NCBI GenBank assembly: GCA_024762795.1
Contig: JANTGS010000006.1
Location: 1 to 60,478, forward strand
Reading direction: 5' to 3'
From: Flavobacteriaceae bacterium
Lineage (GTDB): Bacteria > Bacteroidota > Bacteroidia > Flavobacteriales > Flavobacteriaceae
DNA: 60,478 bases
A model generated the notes under the pieces. That model worked only from the letters and a program-made list of their open reading frames with translations, had not been told where the DNA came from and ran no database searches. Below, piece after piece: positions 10,301-17,566 of this stretch. A program made the translations under genes and the position numbers. Position 1 is the first letter of the stretch. Every line of letters starts with the position of its first letter.

Positions 10301-11569
10301 TTAATTTATTGTTCTTTTTCTAAACCATTTATCGTTCAAAGATAAGCTTAATCTAAAATTAAAATACTTTTCTTCCAATAAATTTCCTTCATTGGCACCT
10401 CTGTTACCTAATTCAATACCCATATTCAAATTAGAAATATTAAGGCTCACCGGTAAACTTACACCAAAAGATATGCCATAATCTTTTATTTGTGTATCTC
10501 CAATCATTAAACCACTCTTATTCATATAAAAACCTGTACGGTAAGTAATGCGATACAGATAGTTAGAAATGGAGTTGAATTTCGGAGTATAAGATCCTCC
10601 TACAGAAAACATATTCGACTTCACATATTTGTACAGTTCTTGGTCATCATAAATGGTTCCTTCAGAATTGATACCATCCATAAAGGTATAATCAGCGCCT
10701 ACAAACCATTTGTTCAGTTTACCAACTCCCACACTGATGACCGATTTAAGCGGATAGGTAAGGGTAGCTTTGTAATCTCTGGTATATAAGGTTTCTATAG
10801 GACTAGGGTTAACGTTATTATTATTTTCAACCGTGTAAAGCGATTCATCACCTTTATCGTTGAGTTTATGACCAAAAGTAAAAGATGCCCCGGCTCTGAA
10901 ATCAATATTATTTTTAATGGAGTATGAATAATACGCTCCGGCTCTGAATTCATAACCTCTTACATAAGAATCAACTTCATGAAGCGTTGCGTACTGAACA
11001 TTCAGCCTTCTGTTGTGGATAGAATTATTAATGCCTCCGAAGATATAAGCCGCTTCAACACCAATATTCAGGTGAAAAGGTAATTTGTAGGCATATCCCA
11101 TATAAAACCTGTTGGTTCCCCCTGAGCCTGTGTACTTATTGGTTTGAACCAAAATATCTTCTTCATTAAAATCGGTATCGAGCAATGAATATCCTACCGA
11201 AGTGTTTAATTGTAAACCAACCGCCAGCCCTTGGTTGCCACGTATGGGAATACCTAAGGCAAGATAAGTAAATCCTGCATGAGAACTGGTTTCGGAGATA
11301 TTATCATCTGAAAATCTTGTAACCCGGTTCCCTCCGGAAAAAACATAGGTTGTATAAAGCAGTGAGGCATAAGATGCCGGATTTGTAAAGCTAAGCTGGT
11401 ATGGACTGTCTAATACACCGCCTGTTTTACCCATTCCTATTTCTTCTACACTCTTTAAAGCTGCCGGATCACCGATTCCAAAAAAGGAATAGGGTGAGGA
11501 ATTTGATTTTTGAGCAAATCCTGCAACGCTTAAAAAGAAAGTTAATAGGGTAAAAGTTTTTTTTATCAT
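10301..11569 (-). CDS. Outer membrane beta-barrel protein
   Basis: A 422-residue protein with a cleavable signal peptide (KTFTLLTFFLSVAGFAQ). The mature sequence of alternating polar/hydrophobic strands is rich in Gly, Tyr and Asn and begins NSSPYSFFGIGD. It resembles FadL/OMPP1-like barrels found beside coaX and lptC in Flavobacteriaceae. The C-terminus (YFNFRLSLSLNDKWF) looks like a final strand ending in an aromatic residue. The start overlaps the coaX stop by 4 bases (translational coupling). The ligand or cargo cannot be read from the sequence; long-chain hydrophobic compounds would be a guess from the FadL comparison. Confidence 0.8.
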   Translation of the reverse strand: MIKKTFTLLTFFLSVAGFAQKSNSSPYSFFGIGDPAALKSVEEIGMGKTGGVLDSPYQLSFTNPASYASLLYTTYVFSGGNRVTRFSDDNISETSSHAGFTYLALGIPIRGNQGLAVGLQLNTSVGYSLLDTDFNEEDILVQTNKYTGSGGTNRFYMGYAYKLPFHLNIGVEAAYIFGGINNSIHNRRLNVQYATLHEVDSYVRGYEFRAGAYYSYSIKNNIDFRAGASFTFGHKLNDKGDESLYTVENNNNVNPSPIETLYTRDYKATLTYPLKSVISVGVGKLNKWFVGADYTFMDGINSEGTIYDDQELYKYVKSNMFSVGGSYTPKFNSISNYLYRITYRTGFYMNKSGLMIGDTQIKDYGISFGVSLPVSLNISNLNMGIELGNRGANEGNLLEEKYFNFRLSLSLNDKWFRKRTIN

Positions 11570-12294
11570 TCGTCTAAATTGTATATCAAAATACTGTTCA
11601 ATCCCACCAATAAGAAATTTGGATTGGCAAATATGGTACTTTTTATGTTTTTTGCCAAGAAAATTGTGTCTCCACCTGTTAAAACTATTGTAAAATTTTG
11701 ATTTTTATCCTTATATTGATCTATTATGCCTTCAATTTCCATTTTTACCCCATTCAAAACTCCCGAATGAATTGCATTTTCAGTTGAATTTCCAATCTCC
11801 GGAATTTTATCTGTTTTACTGAGTTTTGGCAGGTTTGCAGTAAAAGTATTTAAGGATTTATAACGCATTTCGATACCCGGGGAAATAGCTCCTCCGTAGT
11901 AATTTTTATCCCGGTTAACAAAATCATAGGTAATACAGGAACCGGCATCGATTACCAGAACATCTTTAGCGGGATATTCCGTAACTGCTCCCGCCATAAG
12001 TGCAATACGGTCTACACCGAGCGTGGCAGGGGTTTTATATTTATTAAAAAAAGGAATTTTAGTTTGATGATCCAGTACGATAAGCGGAAACATTTGTTTG
12101 ATGACTTTTAGATCTTTTTCCACTAAAGAATCGACACTTGAAAGTATAGCGTGCTGAATAGTATAATCAGTAATGATATTTTGCAGGGAAGAAATTAGAT
12201 GTTCTTTTACTAAAATATCTTTAAAGATCATATCTCTATGTCTAAATACGGCAACTTTTACCTGAGTATTGCCAATATCAATGATCAAATTCAT
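11566..12294 (-). CDS. coaX: Type III pantothenate kinase
   Basis: A 242-residue ASKHA-fold kinase that phosphorylates pantothenate, the first step of coenzyme A synthesis. The N-terminal phosphate loop is LIIDIGNTQVKVAVF. The central TPATLGVDRIALMAGA and VIDAGSCITYDFV motifs are typical of CoaX, including the Asp of DAG. GGAISPGIEMRYKSL and the C-terminal VLTGGDT complete the set. The length is normal. The last bases overlap the start of the barrel gene. A -7 element TATTTTTG is on the minus strand at 12314-12321, diverging from the tRNA-Phe promoter. Confidence 0.96.
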   Translation of the reverse strand: MNLIIDIGNTQVKVAVFRHRDMIFKDILVKEHLISSLQNIITDYTIQHAILSSVDSLVEKDLKVIKQMFPLIVLDHQTKIPFFNKYKTPATLGVDRIALMAGAVTEYPAKDVLVIDAGSCITYDFVNRDKNYYGGAISPGIEMRYKSLNTFTANLPKLSKTDKIPEIGNSTENAIHSGVLNGVKMEIEGIIDQYKDKNQNFTIVLTGGDTIFLAKNIKSTIFANPNFLLVGLNSILIYNLDE

Positions 12295-12343
12295 CGAATA
12301 AAAATTGAAGAGGCAAAAATACGATTATTTTTTAAGAAAAAAT

Positions 12344-12374
12344 TTTGTGAATCTTATTTTTAGATTTATATTTG
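12344..12374 (+). promoter_or_regulatory. Promoter of tRNA-Phe (TTTG-N19-TAnnTTTG)
   Basis: A -33 TTTG at 12344-12347 is separated by exactly 19 bases from a -7 element TATATTTG at 12367-12374. This is the Bacteroidota housekeeping sigma consensus. The implied transcript start is near 12379, 13 bases before the tRNA. Confidence 0.75.
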
Positions 12375-12391
12375 CACCCGCTTAACGCAAT

Positions 12392-12464
12392 GGTACCTTA
12401 GCTCAGTTGGTAGAGCAATGGACTGAAAATCCATGTGTCCCTGGTTCGATTCCTGGAGGTACCA
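12392..12464 (+). tRNA. tRNA-Phe (anticodon GAA)
   Basis: A 73-base cloverleaf. The acceptor GGTACCT pairs with AGGTACC plus discriminator A. The D arm is GCTC-AGTTGGTA-GAGC. The anticodon arm is ATGGA-CTGAAAA-TCCAT with GAA in the loop. The T arm is CCTGG-TTCGATT-CCTGG with one T-T mismatch in the stem. The 3' CCA is not encoded. A promoter lies just upstream and a terminator 19 bases downstream, so it is an independent unit. No integrase or direct repeat next to it suggests use as an attachment site. Confidence 0.96.
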
Positions 12465-12482
12465 CTTTTAAATTTTATAAGG

Positions 12483-12520
12483 CCTTGTAAATGAATAATT
12501 TGCAAGGTTTTTTGTTTTTT
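12483..12520 (+). terminator. Terminator after tRNA-Phe
   Basis: A 10-bp stem CCTTGTAAAT / ATTTGCAAGG (one G-T pair) with a 5-base loop is followed by TTTTTTGTTTTTT. It is placed directly after the tRNA on the same strand. The remaining bases to 12756 hold only a short GTTATC/GATAAC hairpin (12524-12541) and no gene I can see. Confidence 0.85.
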
Positions 12521-12756
12521 AGAGTTATCCACGTCGATAACCACACTTCGCTAAGCTTTAGAATTCACTGTAGCTATTAGTTAGGATAAATGAACTTTTA
12601 TTAAGATAAATATATTGATAATCTTTGATTTGTCTCATGACTATTTCAATTTAAATGTCAATGTATTATTGAGATTTTTACAATTTTATAATCAATCATG
12701 TATTATTACACTCCTGATTTTAAAGATTCGTTTTTATCATTTTTTACCTCATTATT

Positions 12757-13887
12757 TCAAAAAGGAAGTTTTAAAATAACCATTACCGCTTTATGATCTG
12801 AAGGCCATTCCAGCAAATCGGCTGTAAAATTTTCATTTTCTGTAAAAGAACTGGTCAGTTTACCAAAGGCATAGGATTGTTTTGGGCCCACCAGTGTTGC
12901 ATAGGTGGTTTTTATTCCTTTCCCTTTGTAAAAGATAAAATCTATTCGGTCTCTTTCATCTGATTTGGGAGTCCAGCTGGTAGATTTTCTACCATGAACC
13001 ATTGAGGGCCAGGTTATCCCGGGATTGATCTTTTCATCCGGAAAGAAATCTCTGTAAGCATCTGTAAAACCGTTTTTGAAAAGAGCATACGTAGAAGGCC
13101 AGTTGATAATTACCCCGTTATGACTAAACATATCAGCAGTTTTTTCTGTCCAGTCCAGGTGAGATGGCTCGTTAAAATCCCCCATAAGGATAACAGGTCT
13201 TGTTTCATTTTTAATGTCATCCAAAAAAAACGAGATCTGTTTTTCTCTTTCTGAAGCATGATTATAAGCCAGTATTTTTTTTACATCCGTTATCGGATCT
13301 GGTTCTCCTTTACCATTATCGATCATTTTCCAGTTAGGATTTCCACCATTATATCCTCTGGGCAAATAACAGGCATATTGCGTATAATCCATATGGGTAC
13401 AGGCTACAACAATTGAATTTTGGTTGAGGTCTATGTCAAATTTTGCTATTGTCCCTTTTGTTTTGTAAACTAAAGAAGAACGGGTTATAGGATATTTACT
13501 GATCAGAGATACATCCCCGCCTGCATAACCTCTGAAATATTTATAACCTTTATCATTAAGTGCCTTAACTATTTTTGTGGTCCAGTCGGTGTTTTTATAA
13601 TTTCTTACTTCTGCAAAACAAACAATATCCGGGTTGGTTTTAATAATAACATCTCTAATTTTTATAAGTCCATGGCTTACAGAAGTACCTTCCTGCCAAA
13701 CGTTGAAGGTCATTAATTTAAGTTGATTATCAGATCGAATGATTTCTTCTTTTTCTTTTTTAACAGATAAAACATTGTTTTGACTGAAACCGATATTGAT
13801 TGCAAATAGGAGAAGATACAGAAAGTATTTCTTTTCCGGAATTCTTTTCGATAAGTGTAAGGCAGAAAAAAAGGATTGTTTTTTCAT
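12757..13887 (-). CDS. Secreted endonuclease/exonuclease/phosphatase family protein
   Basis: About 376 residues from the ATG of MKKQSFFSAL. An upstream ATG adds eight residues and cannot be excluded. A basic N-terminus and hydrophobic YFLYLLLFAINIGFSQ form a signal peptide. The EEP (DNase I-like) fold shows its metal and catalytic motifs in order: LMTFNVWQ, DIVCFAEVRN (Glu), ACTHMDYTQ (His), VILMGDFNEPSH (Asp, Asn) and a final WPSDHKAVM (Asp-His). Substrates of the superfamily include nucleic acids, phosphoinositides and sphingomyelin; which applies here is unclear. Secretion suggests scavenging of phosphate or nucleic acid. No partner gene lies nearby. Confidence 0.88.
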   Translation of the reverse strand: MKKQSFFSALHLSKRIPEKKYFLYLLLFAINIGFSQNNVLSVKKEKEEIIRSDNQLKLMTFNVWQEGTSVSHGLIKIRDVIIKTNPDIVCFAEVRNYKNTDWTTKIVKALNDKGYKYFRGYAGGDVSLISKYPITRSSLVYKTKGTIAKFDIDLNQNSIVVACTHMDYTQYACYLPRGYNGGNPNWKMIDNGKGEPDPITDVKKILAYNHASEREKQISFFLDDIKNETRPVILMGDFNEPSHLDWTEKTADMFSHNGVIINWPSTYALFKNGFTDAYRDFFPDEKINPGITWPSMVHGRKSTSWTPKSDERDRIDFIFYKGKGIKTTYATLVGPKQSYAFGKLTSSFTENENFTADLLEWPSDHKAVMVILKLPF

Positions 13888-14081
13888 TTGAGGAATTTTA
13901 AGATAAATCATTGATAATCAGTAATGAAAATATTATATAATTAAAATATATTCGTGATAATCAATATTTTAGCATTATTAGCCGGAAGTCTAAGCAGATC
14001 ATCACAGTATGTTTCGCAAGCAAAGATTACATAAATAAGTCAATACACAAAATGTAAACAATTATAAAATGACATTATTTT

Positions 14082-14306
14082 CATATACAAGATTCTCTTA
14101 ATTCTGTAGGTGTAAAATGGTATAGATTTTTTTCAAAAAGCAGGTTTTGGAAAACATACCGAACAATAATACCGGAATCCACTGGTAAAGACCTCTGACT
14201 TTTAGAATCTATCAGAGAATTGGTTAGACAGGAAGCTGGTGGTGAATATACCCTAACATTTGATCCAATGATCCATTATTCTTTCAGTAAGATTTTAAAA
14301 AAATAA
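14082..14306 (+). pseudogene. Decayed reading frame with one in-frame stop
   Basis: Within the 564-base gap between the EEP gene and the YwqK-like gene, one frame reads about 74 codons with a single TGA at 14196. It yields protein-like sequence (NSVGVKWYRFFSKSRFWKTY before the stop; RELVRQEAGGEYTLTFDPM and IHYSFSKILKK after it) and ends in TAA. The second half faintly recalls the end of a histidine-kinase ATPase domain, but I do not recognise it securely. No start codon context was found. It is probably a gene remnant. The rest of the gap holds nothing else I can support. Confidence 0.3.
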
Positions 14307-14451
14307 TGCAAAAGGTGTTTTAAAATGTTCTTTTACTTATAAAAAAGTTTAACACAAAATATTTGTTAAAAAAGAGTGCAGATTTCTGTAAAGTATTATA
14401 TTTGACCCGTTATGAAAAAGTGAATTTTATATTAACTTAATCATTGTAACG

Positions 14452-15237
14452 ATGACAAATAGATTAGCAATTCTATTTTTTGTAACATCTTTATGTAATT
14501 TTGTTTACTCCCAGGGGAGAGTAAATATCTCAGAAATAGAAGAACGTTTGGTAGGTGGTGAATCTTTGATCTTTACCCAAAATACGGTTTTAAACGGTAC
14601 CGTTTATGAAAATTATCAAACACCCAAACTTACTTATTCCGTCAAAGACGGAAAAAAAGAAGGGCCTTATACTTCGTATTATAAAAATGGTCAGATTCAT
14701 AAAAATGCTTTTTTTAAAAATAATAAGCTCAATGGTTTGTATGTAGAATATTACAATAATGGCCAGCTAAAAGTCAGTACTCTTTTTACCGATAATAAAT
14801 ACAACGGACCCTATGAAGAGTATTATGCTAACGGACAGGTAAAAATAAAAGGAAAGCTGATCAATGGGAAATACGACGGGAAACTGGTAAAATATTATGA
14901 TAACGGGCAGGTAAAAAGACAACTGGTGTTTGAAAACGGTTTACAAAACGGAACCCTGGAAGAATTTTATGAGAACGGCCAGTTGAAAAACAGAACCGAT
15001 TATGTAGATGGAAAAATTGAAGGCCTAAGAGAAAAATACTATCCTGACGGCACTTTATACGTAAGGGCTTTTTATAAGAATAATCTGGAAAACGGCACTT
15101 TTGAAAAATTCTATGAAAATGGTCAGATAGAATTTAAAAGAAATTTTAAAAATGGAATTCAATACGGAGATAGTGAAGAGTATTACAATGATGGTCAGCC
15201 AAAGGTCAGGAAGATTCTGGTCAATACCGATTATTAA
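14452..15237 (+). CDS. Secreted YwqK/MORN-like repeat protein
   Basis: A 261-residue protein with a signal peptide (LAILFFVTSLCNFVYSQG) and about eight tandem repeats of roughly 23 residues. Each repeat has the form YYxNGQxKxxxxFxNGKxxGxxxE (for example EYYANGQVKIKGKLINGKYD). This matches the 'toxin-antitoxin system YwqK family antitoxin' models, a name inherited from Bacillus YwqK. No toxin gene is nearby and the protein is exported, so an antitoxin role is unlikely. A structural or surface role is more plausible but unproven. A -7 element TATATTTG lies at 14397-14404, giving a 5' leader of about 43 bases. A paralogue lies at 58253. Confidence 0.85.
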   Translation: MTNRLAILFFVTSLCNFVYSQGRVNISEIEERLVGGESLIFTQNTVLNGTVYENYQTPKLTYSVKDGKKEGPYTSYYKNGQIHKNAFFKNNKLNGLYVEYYNNGQLKVSTLFTDNKYNGPYEEYYANGQVKIKGKLINGKYDGKLVKYYDNGQVKRQLVFENGLQNGTLEEFYENGQLKNRTDYVDGKIEGLREKYYPDGTLYVRAFYKNNLENGTFEKFYENGQIEFKRNFKNGIQYGDSEEYYNDGQPKVRKILVNTDY

Positions 15238-15247
15238 TTTGGCACAC

Positions 15248-15290
15248 TAATTCCGGTCACAAAAATCTGTTTTTAGTTTTTTTAATTTCG
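15248..15290 (+). promoter_or_regulatory. Probable fourth FNR-like promoter (88-aa gene)
   Basis: A TAATT-CC-GGTCA site is centred at 15253.5. Its right half matches the consensus of the other boxes in this island and its left half is degenerate. It sits exactly 29.5 bp before a -7-like TAATTTCG at 15283-15290, which has the same sequence as the -7 element before hsp20. I looked for it at the position predicted from the other three promoters. No second box exists 22 bp further upstream. It is weaker than the others. Confidence 0.5.
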
Positions 15291-15396
15291 AAAAAAGACT
15301 TATCATTGAACCCTGAAATCATACAATAATTAAACCTTAAATCTGTTAAGTATATAAAGAAAGTATACTTTTTTAAAAATTTTTAATTTAATTATT

Positions 15397-15663
15397 ATGA
15401 ACAGAGTGATCATAGATTATCATAATGTCACTTCTGACCTTATGAACTCGATTAAAAAACAATATCCTTACGGTTATTCTGATGAAGATATGATTGTCTT
15501 TAGGAACTCCCGGAAAGAGATCATTAAAGCTATTGAAGTAACTCATGATGATACCGATTATCTGGTAAAGGTAAGCAAGCGTTTGGCGTTGCATTTAGAT
15601 AATCTGAATGATGAAATTGAAGAGATCGATCTGGCTGACAACACACTATCAGAAGTAGATTAA
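15397..15663 (+). CDS. Small acidic protein of unknown function
   Basis: An 88-residue soluble protein beginning MNRVIIDYHNVTSDLM. It has a charged helical C-terminal half (HLDNLNDEIEEIDLADN) and no signal peptide or membrane segment. I do not recognise a named family. The promoter geometry (a weak FNR-like box plus TAATTTCG) and its place beside two USP genes suggest membership in the same stress regulon. The gene converges on the neighbouring USP gene and the two stop codons share bases (GATTAATC at 15658-15665), so the transcripts must overlap. The predicted 5' leader is about 100 bases. Confidence 0.75.
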   Translation: MNRVIIDYHNVTSDLMNSIKKQYPYGYSDEDMIVFRNSRKEIIKAIEVTHDDTDYLVKVSKRLALHLDNLNDEIEEIDLADNTLSEVD

Positions 15664-16094
15664 TCCAAAGGGATAATCATCAATGGGATTTTAGTATTTT
15701 CCAGGATACCTCCTGCGATGCTTCCTTTGATGATCCGCTGAATAAACCCGAGTTTCCTGTGTCCGAGGATCAAAAGATCTGCTTTTAATTTATCACATTC
15801 TTCCAGGATCAGTTCAATAGTTGGTCCCTGAATTAATAAGCCAGTAGCTTCAACTCCTTTTCTTTTGGCAAGTTCAGAATAATCGTTTAAGATCTGGTTT
15901 TCTGTAAATAAGGTTTTAGCCCTTTCCTCTCTTACCGATTGCGGTCCGGCTTCATAGCCTACAAAATCAGGATCAGGTGCCGAAGCATGGATGATCCATA
16001 GTTTTGCCTTATAAGCTTTGGCCATTTCAATACCTTTTTCTACAAGATATTCTTCTTTTTTTTCAATATCCAGAGCAACGATAATATTTTTCAT
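15660..16094 (-). CDS. Universal stress protein, single domain
   Basis: A 144-residue UspA-fold protein starting KNIIVALDIEKKEEYLVEKG and ending IPLMIIPLD. The nucleotide-binding loop region is LLILGHRKLGFIQRIIKGS, a variant of the G-x2-G-x9-G(S/T) motif of ATP-binding USPs. The family supports survival in stress and energy limitation. Unlike the two-domain USP nearby, its promoter is of the housekeeping form (TTTG-N19-TAACTTTA) with no FNR-like box at the matching position, so it is probably expressed differently. It lies back to back with the sensor kinase. Confidence 0.93.
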   Translation of the reverse strand: MKNIIVALDIEKKEEYLVEKGIEMAKAYKAKLWIIHASAPDPDFVGYEAGPQSVREERAKTLFTENQILNDYSELAKRKGVEATGLLIQGPTIELILEECDKLKADLLILGHRKLGFIQRIIKGSIAGGILENTKIPLMIIPLD

Positions 16095-16177
16095 CTGTTC
16101 TAAATTTTTATAATTATATGATCGATCATTTTTATGATAATACCATTAATACTTATTTTATAAAATGATGATCTATG

Positions 16178-16208
16178 TAAAGTTAGGTGTTTTTGAACTG
16201 ATATCAAA
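16178..16208 (-). promoter_or_regulatory. Promoter of the single-domain USP gene
   Basis: On the minus strand a -33 TTTG (16205-16208) is exactly 19 bases from a -7-like TAACTTTA (16178-16185). The same -7 sequence occurs before the two-domain USP at 18660, but there an FNR-like box replaces the -33 element. The implied leader is about 79 bases. Confidence 0.6.
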
Positions 16209-16296
16209 TTTGAAGTGGAAAATTCAATTTATTTATTGAAAAATTCGTAACTTAATATTCTGAAAACAAGACTTTAACAAAGTTGTCTAAAATGTA

Positions 16297-16310
16297 TTGA
16301 TCATGATCAA
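16297..16310 (+). promoter_or_regulatory. FNR-type palindrome over the kinase start codon
   Basis: A perfect TTGATCATGATCAA, identical to the FNR consensus TTGAT-N4-ATCAA, contains the ATG (16303) of the sensor kinase. No -7 element is found at the activator spacing on the plus strand. If bound, the site would more likely repress kinase-regulator transcription (autoregulation) than activate it. It could also be chance, since the codons ATC-ATG-ATC make part of it. Confidence 0.45.
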
Positions 16311-17553
16311 GGAAGATGTGATTTTTTATAAATTATGTGTAGATTCTTTTGTGGATGGAATTTGCATTACCGATGAGAATGGAATAATTGTAATGAACAA
16401 CAAATCTCTGGAAAAGATGTTTGGTTTTAATCAAGATGAATTACTTCATCAAAGTATTGCTGTATTAATTCCCGAAAGGTATAAAGAAATAAATATCAAT
16501 CATTTTTTAGATCTGATCAAGAATCCTGAACAGTTTAAGGAAGGATCTGTAAATGAACTTTACGGTTTGCATAAAGACGGGAAGATACTGCATGTAGAAG
16601 TAAAGATCAAACACTTTGAGTATGATGGGCATTTATATACAAAACTGATGATAAGTGATATCAGTTTACGAAAACACAATGAACATAAGATAAGAAGTAT
16701 CAATTACGGTCTTGAAAAAGAGATTAAGAAACAAAATAAAGAACTTAAACATCTGGTAAAAAAATTAAAAAGTTCTAATTCACAGCTTAAGCAGGAGGTT
16801 CAGCAAAAGGTACTTGCAGAAAGAAAAGCAAAGGCATCTTTTAAAAAAGAAAAAGAATACCATGTTTTGAAATCTAAATTTCTTTCTATGGCCTCACATG
16901 AATTTAAAACTCCGTTGAGTGGAATTTATACTTCGGCCACACTAATTGGTAAATACAATGATCCGGTTGATGAAAAGATCAATATTCATGTAGAAAAGAT
17001 AAAAAAACTGGTCAATCAGTTTAATGCCATTCTCGATGATTTCCTGCTCCTTGAAAAAACGGAATCCAAAGCCATAAATTACCAACCCGAAATTTTTGTT
17101 TTTTATAAACTTATGAAAGAGATCCTGCATGATGCCCAGTCGGTGATAAAAAAAGGTCAGAGATTTCAATTAACTCAGGGCAATGAAAAAGCTGAGGTTT
17201 TTCATGATAAAAAGATACTTTCACTTATTTTCCGCAACATTATCTATAATGCCATCAAATATTCAAATAAAGATTCTGTAATAACAATTGATATCAGTAC
17301 CAATGGTTATATCACTGTTAAAGTAAAAGATCAGGGTATTGGGATTCCTAAAGAAGATCAGAAGCATATTTTTGAACGCTTTTTTAGAGCGGCGAATGCT
17401 TTACCTTTTCAGGGAACGGGGATAGGGCTGAATATTGTAAAGCATCATATAGAATCGCTTAAAGGTTCGATCAATTTTAAAAGTAAAGAAAGTGAAGGCA
17501 CTGTTTTTATTGTAAAACTTCCCTTAAAAATAGAGGATGATGTAAAAAATTAA
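16303..17553 (+). CDS. PAS domain sensor histidine kinase
   Basis: 416 residues from the ATG; a TTG two codons upstream is possible but less likely. Residues 1-120 form a PAS domain (DGICITDENGIIVMNN, MFGFNQDELL, VLIPERYKE). A charged coiled coil spans about 120-190. The HisKA H-box is SMASHEFKTPLSG with His199 as phosphoacceptor. The HATPase domain has an N-box IIYNAIKYSN and G motifs DQGIGIP and GTGIGLNIV. No transmembrane segment is present, so it senses in the cytoplasm. The PAS resembles FixL-type PAS in layout, but the FixL haem His is not aligned (a His lies three positions later), so oxygen sensing is only a hypothesis. It lies 13 bases before the REC-CRP gene, its evident partner. 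Confidence 0.94.
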   Translation: MIKEDVIFYKLCVDSFVDGICITDENGIIVMNNKSLEKMFGFNQDELLHQSIAVLIPERYKEININHFLDLIKNPEQFKEGSVNELYGLHKDGKILHVEVKIKHFEYDGHLYTKLMISDISLRKHNEHKIRSINYGLEKEIKKQNKELKHLVKKLKSSNSQLKQEVQQKVLAERKAKASFKKEKEYHVLKSKFLSMASHEFKTPLSGIYTSATLIGKYNDPVDEKINIHVEKIKKLVNQFNAILDDFLLLEKTESKAINYQPEIFVFYKLMKEILHDAQSVIKKGQRFQLTQGNEKAEVFHDKKILSLIFRNIIYNAIKYSNKDSVITIDISTNGYITVKVKDQGIGIPKEDQKHIFERFFRAANALPFQGTGIGLNIVKHHIESLKGSINFKSKESEGTVFIVKLPLKIEDDVKN

Positions 17554-17566
17554 AAAAATTTAAACC

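Noticed and set aside
12392-12464. tRNA-Phe as an attachment site for a mobile element
   Set aside because: No integrase gene and no direct repeat of the tRNA 3' end were seen in the flanking sequence.
16119-16128. TGATCGATCA palindrome upstream of the single-domain USP gene as an FNR-like box
   Set aside because: Its half-site spacing is two bases shorter than in the other boxes, and it lies downstream of the likely -7 element for that gene.
16209-16220. Possible FNR-like box at the predicted activating position for the single-domain USP promoter
   Set aside because: The sequence TTTGAAGTGGAA does not match the palindrome; a TTTG -33 element fits the region instead.
16303-16680. Calling the kinase a haem-based FixL-type oxygen sensor
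   Set aside because: The PAS domain is similar in layout, but the haem-ligating His is not at the FixL position, so only a hypothesis remains.
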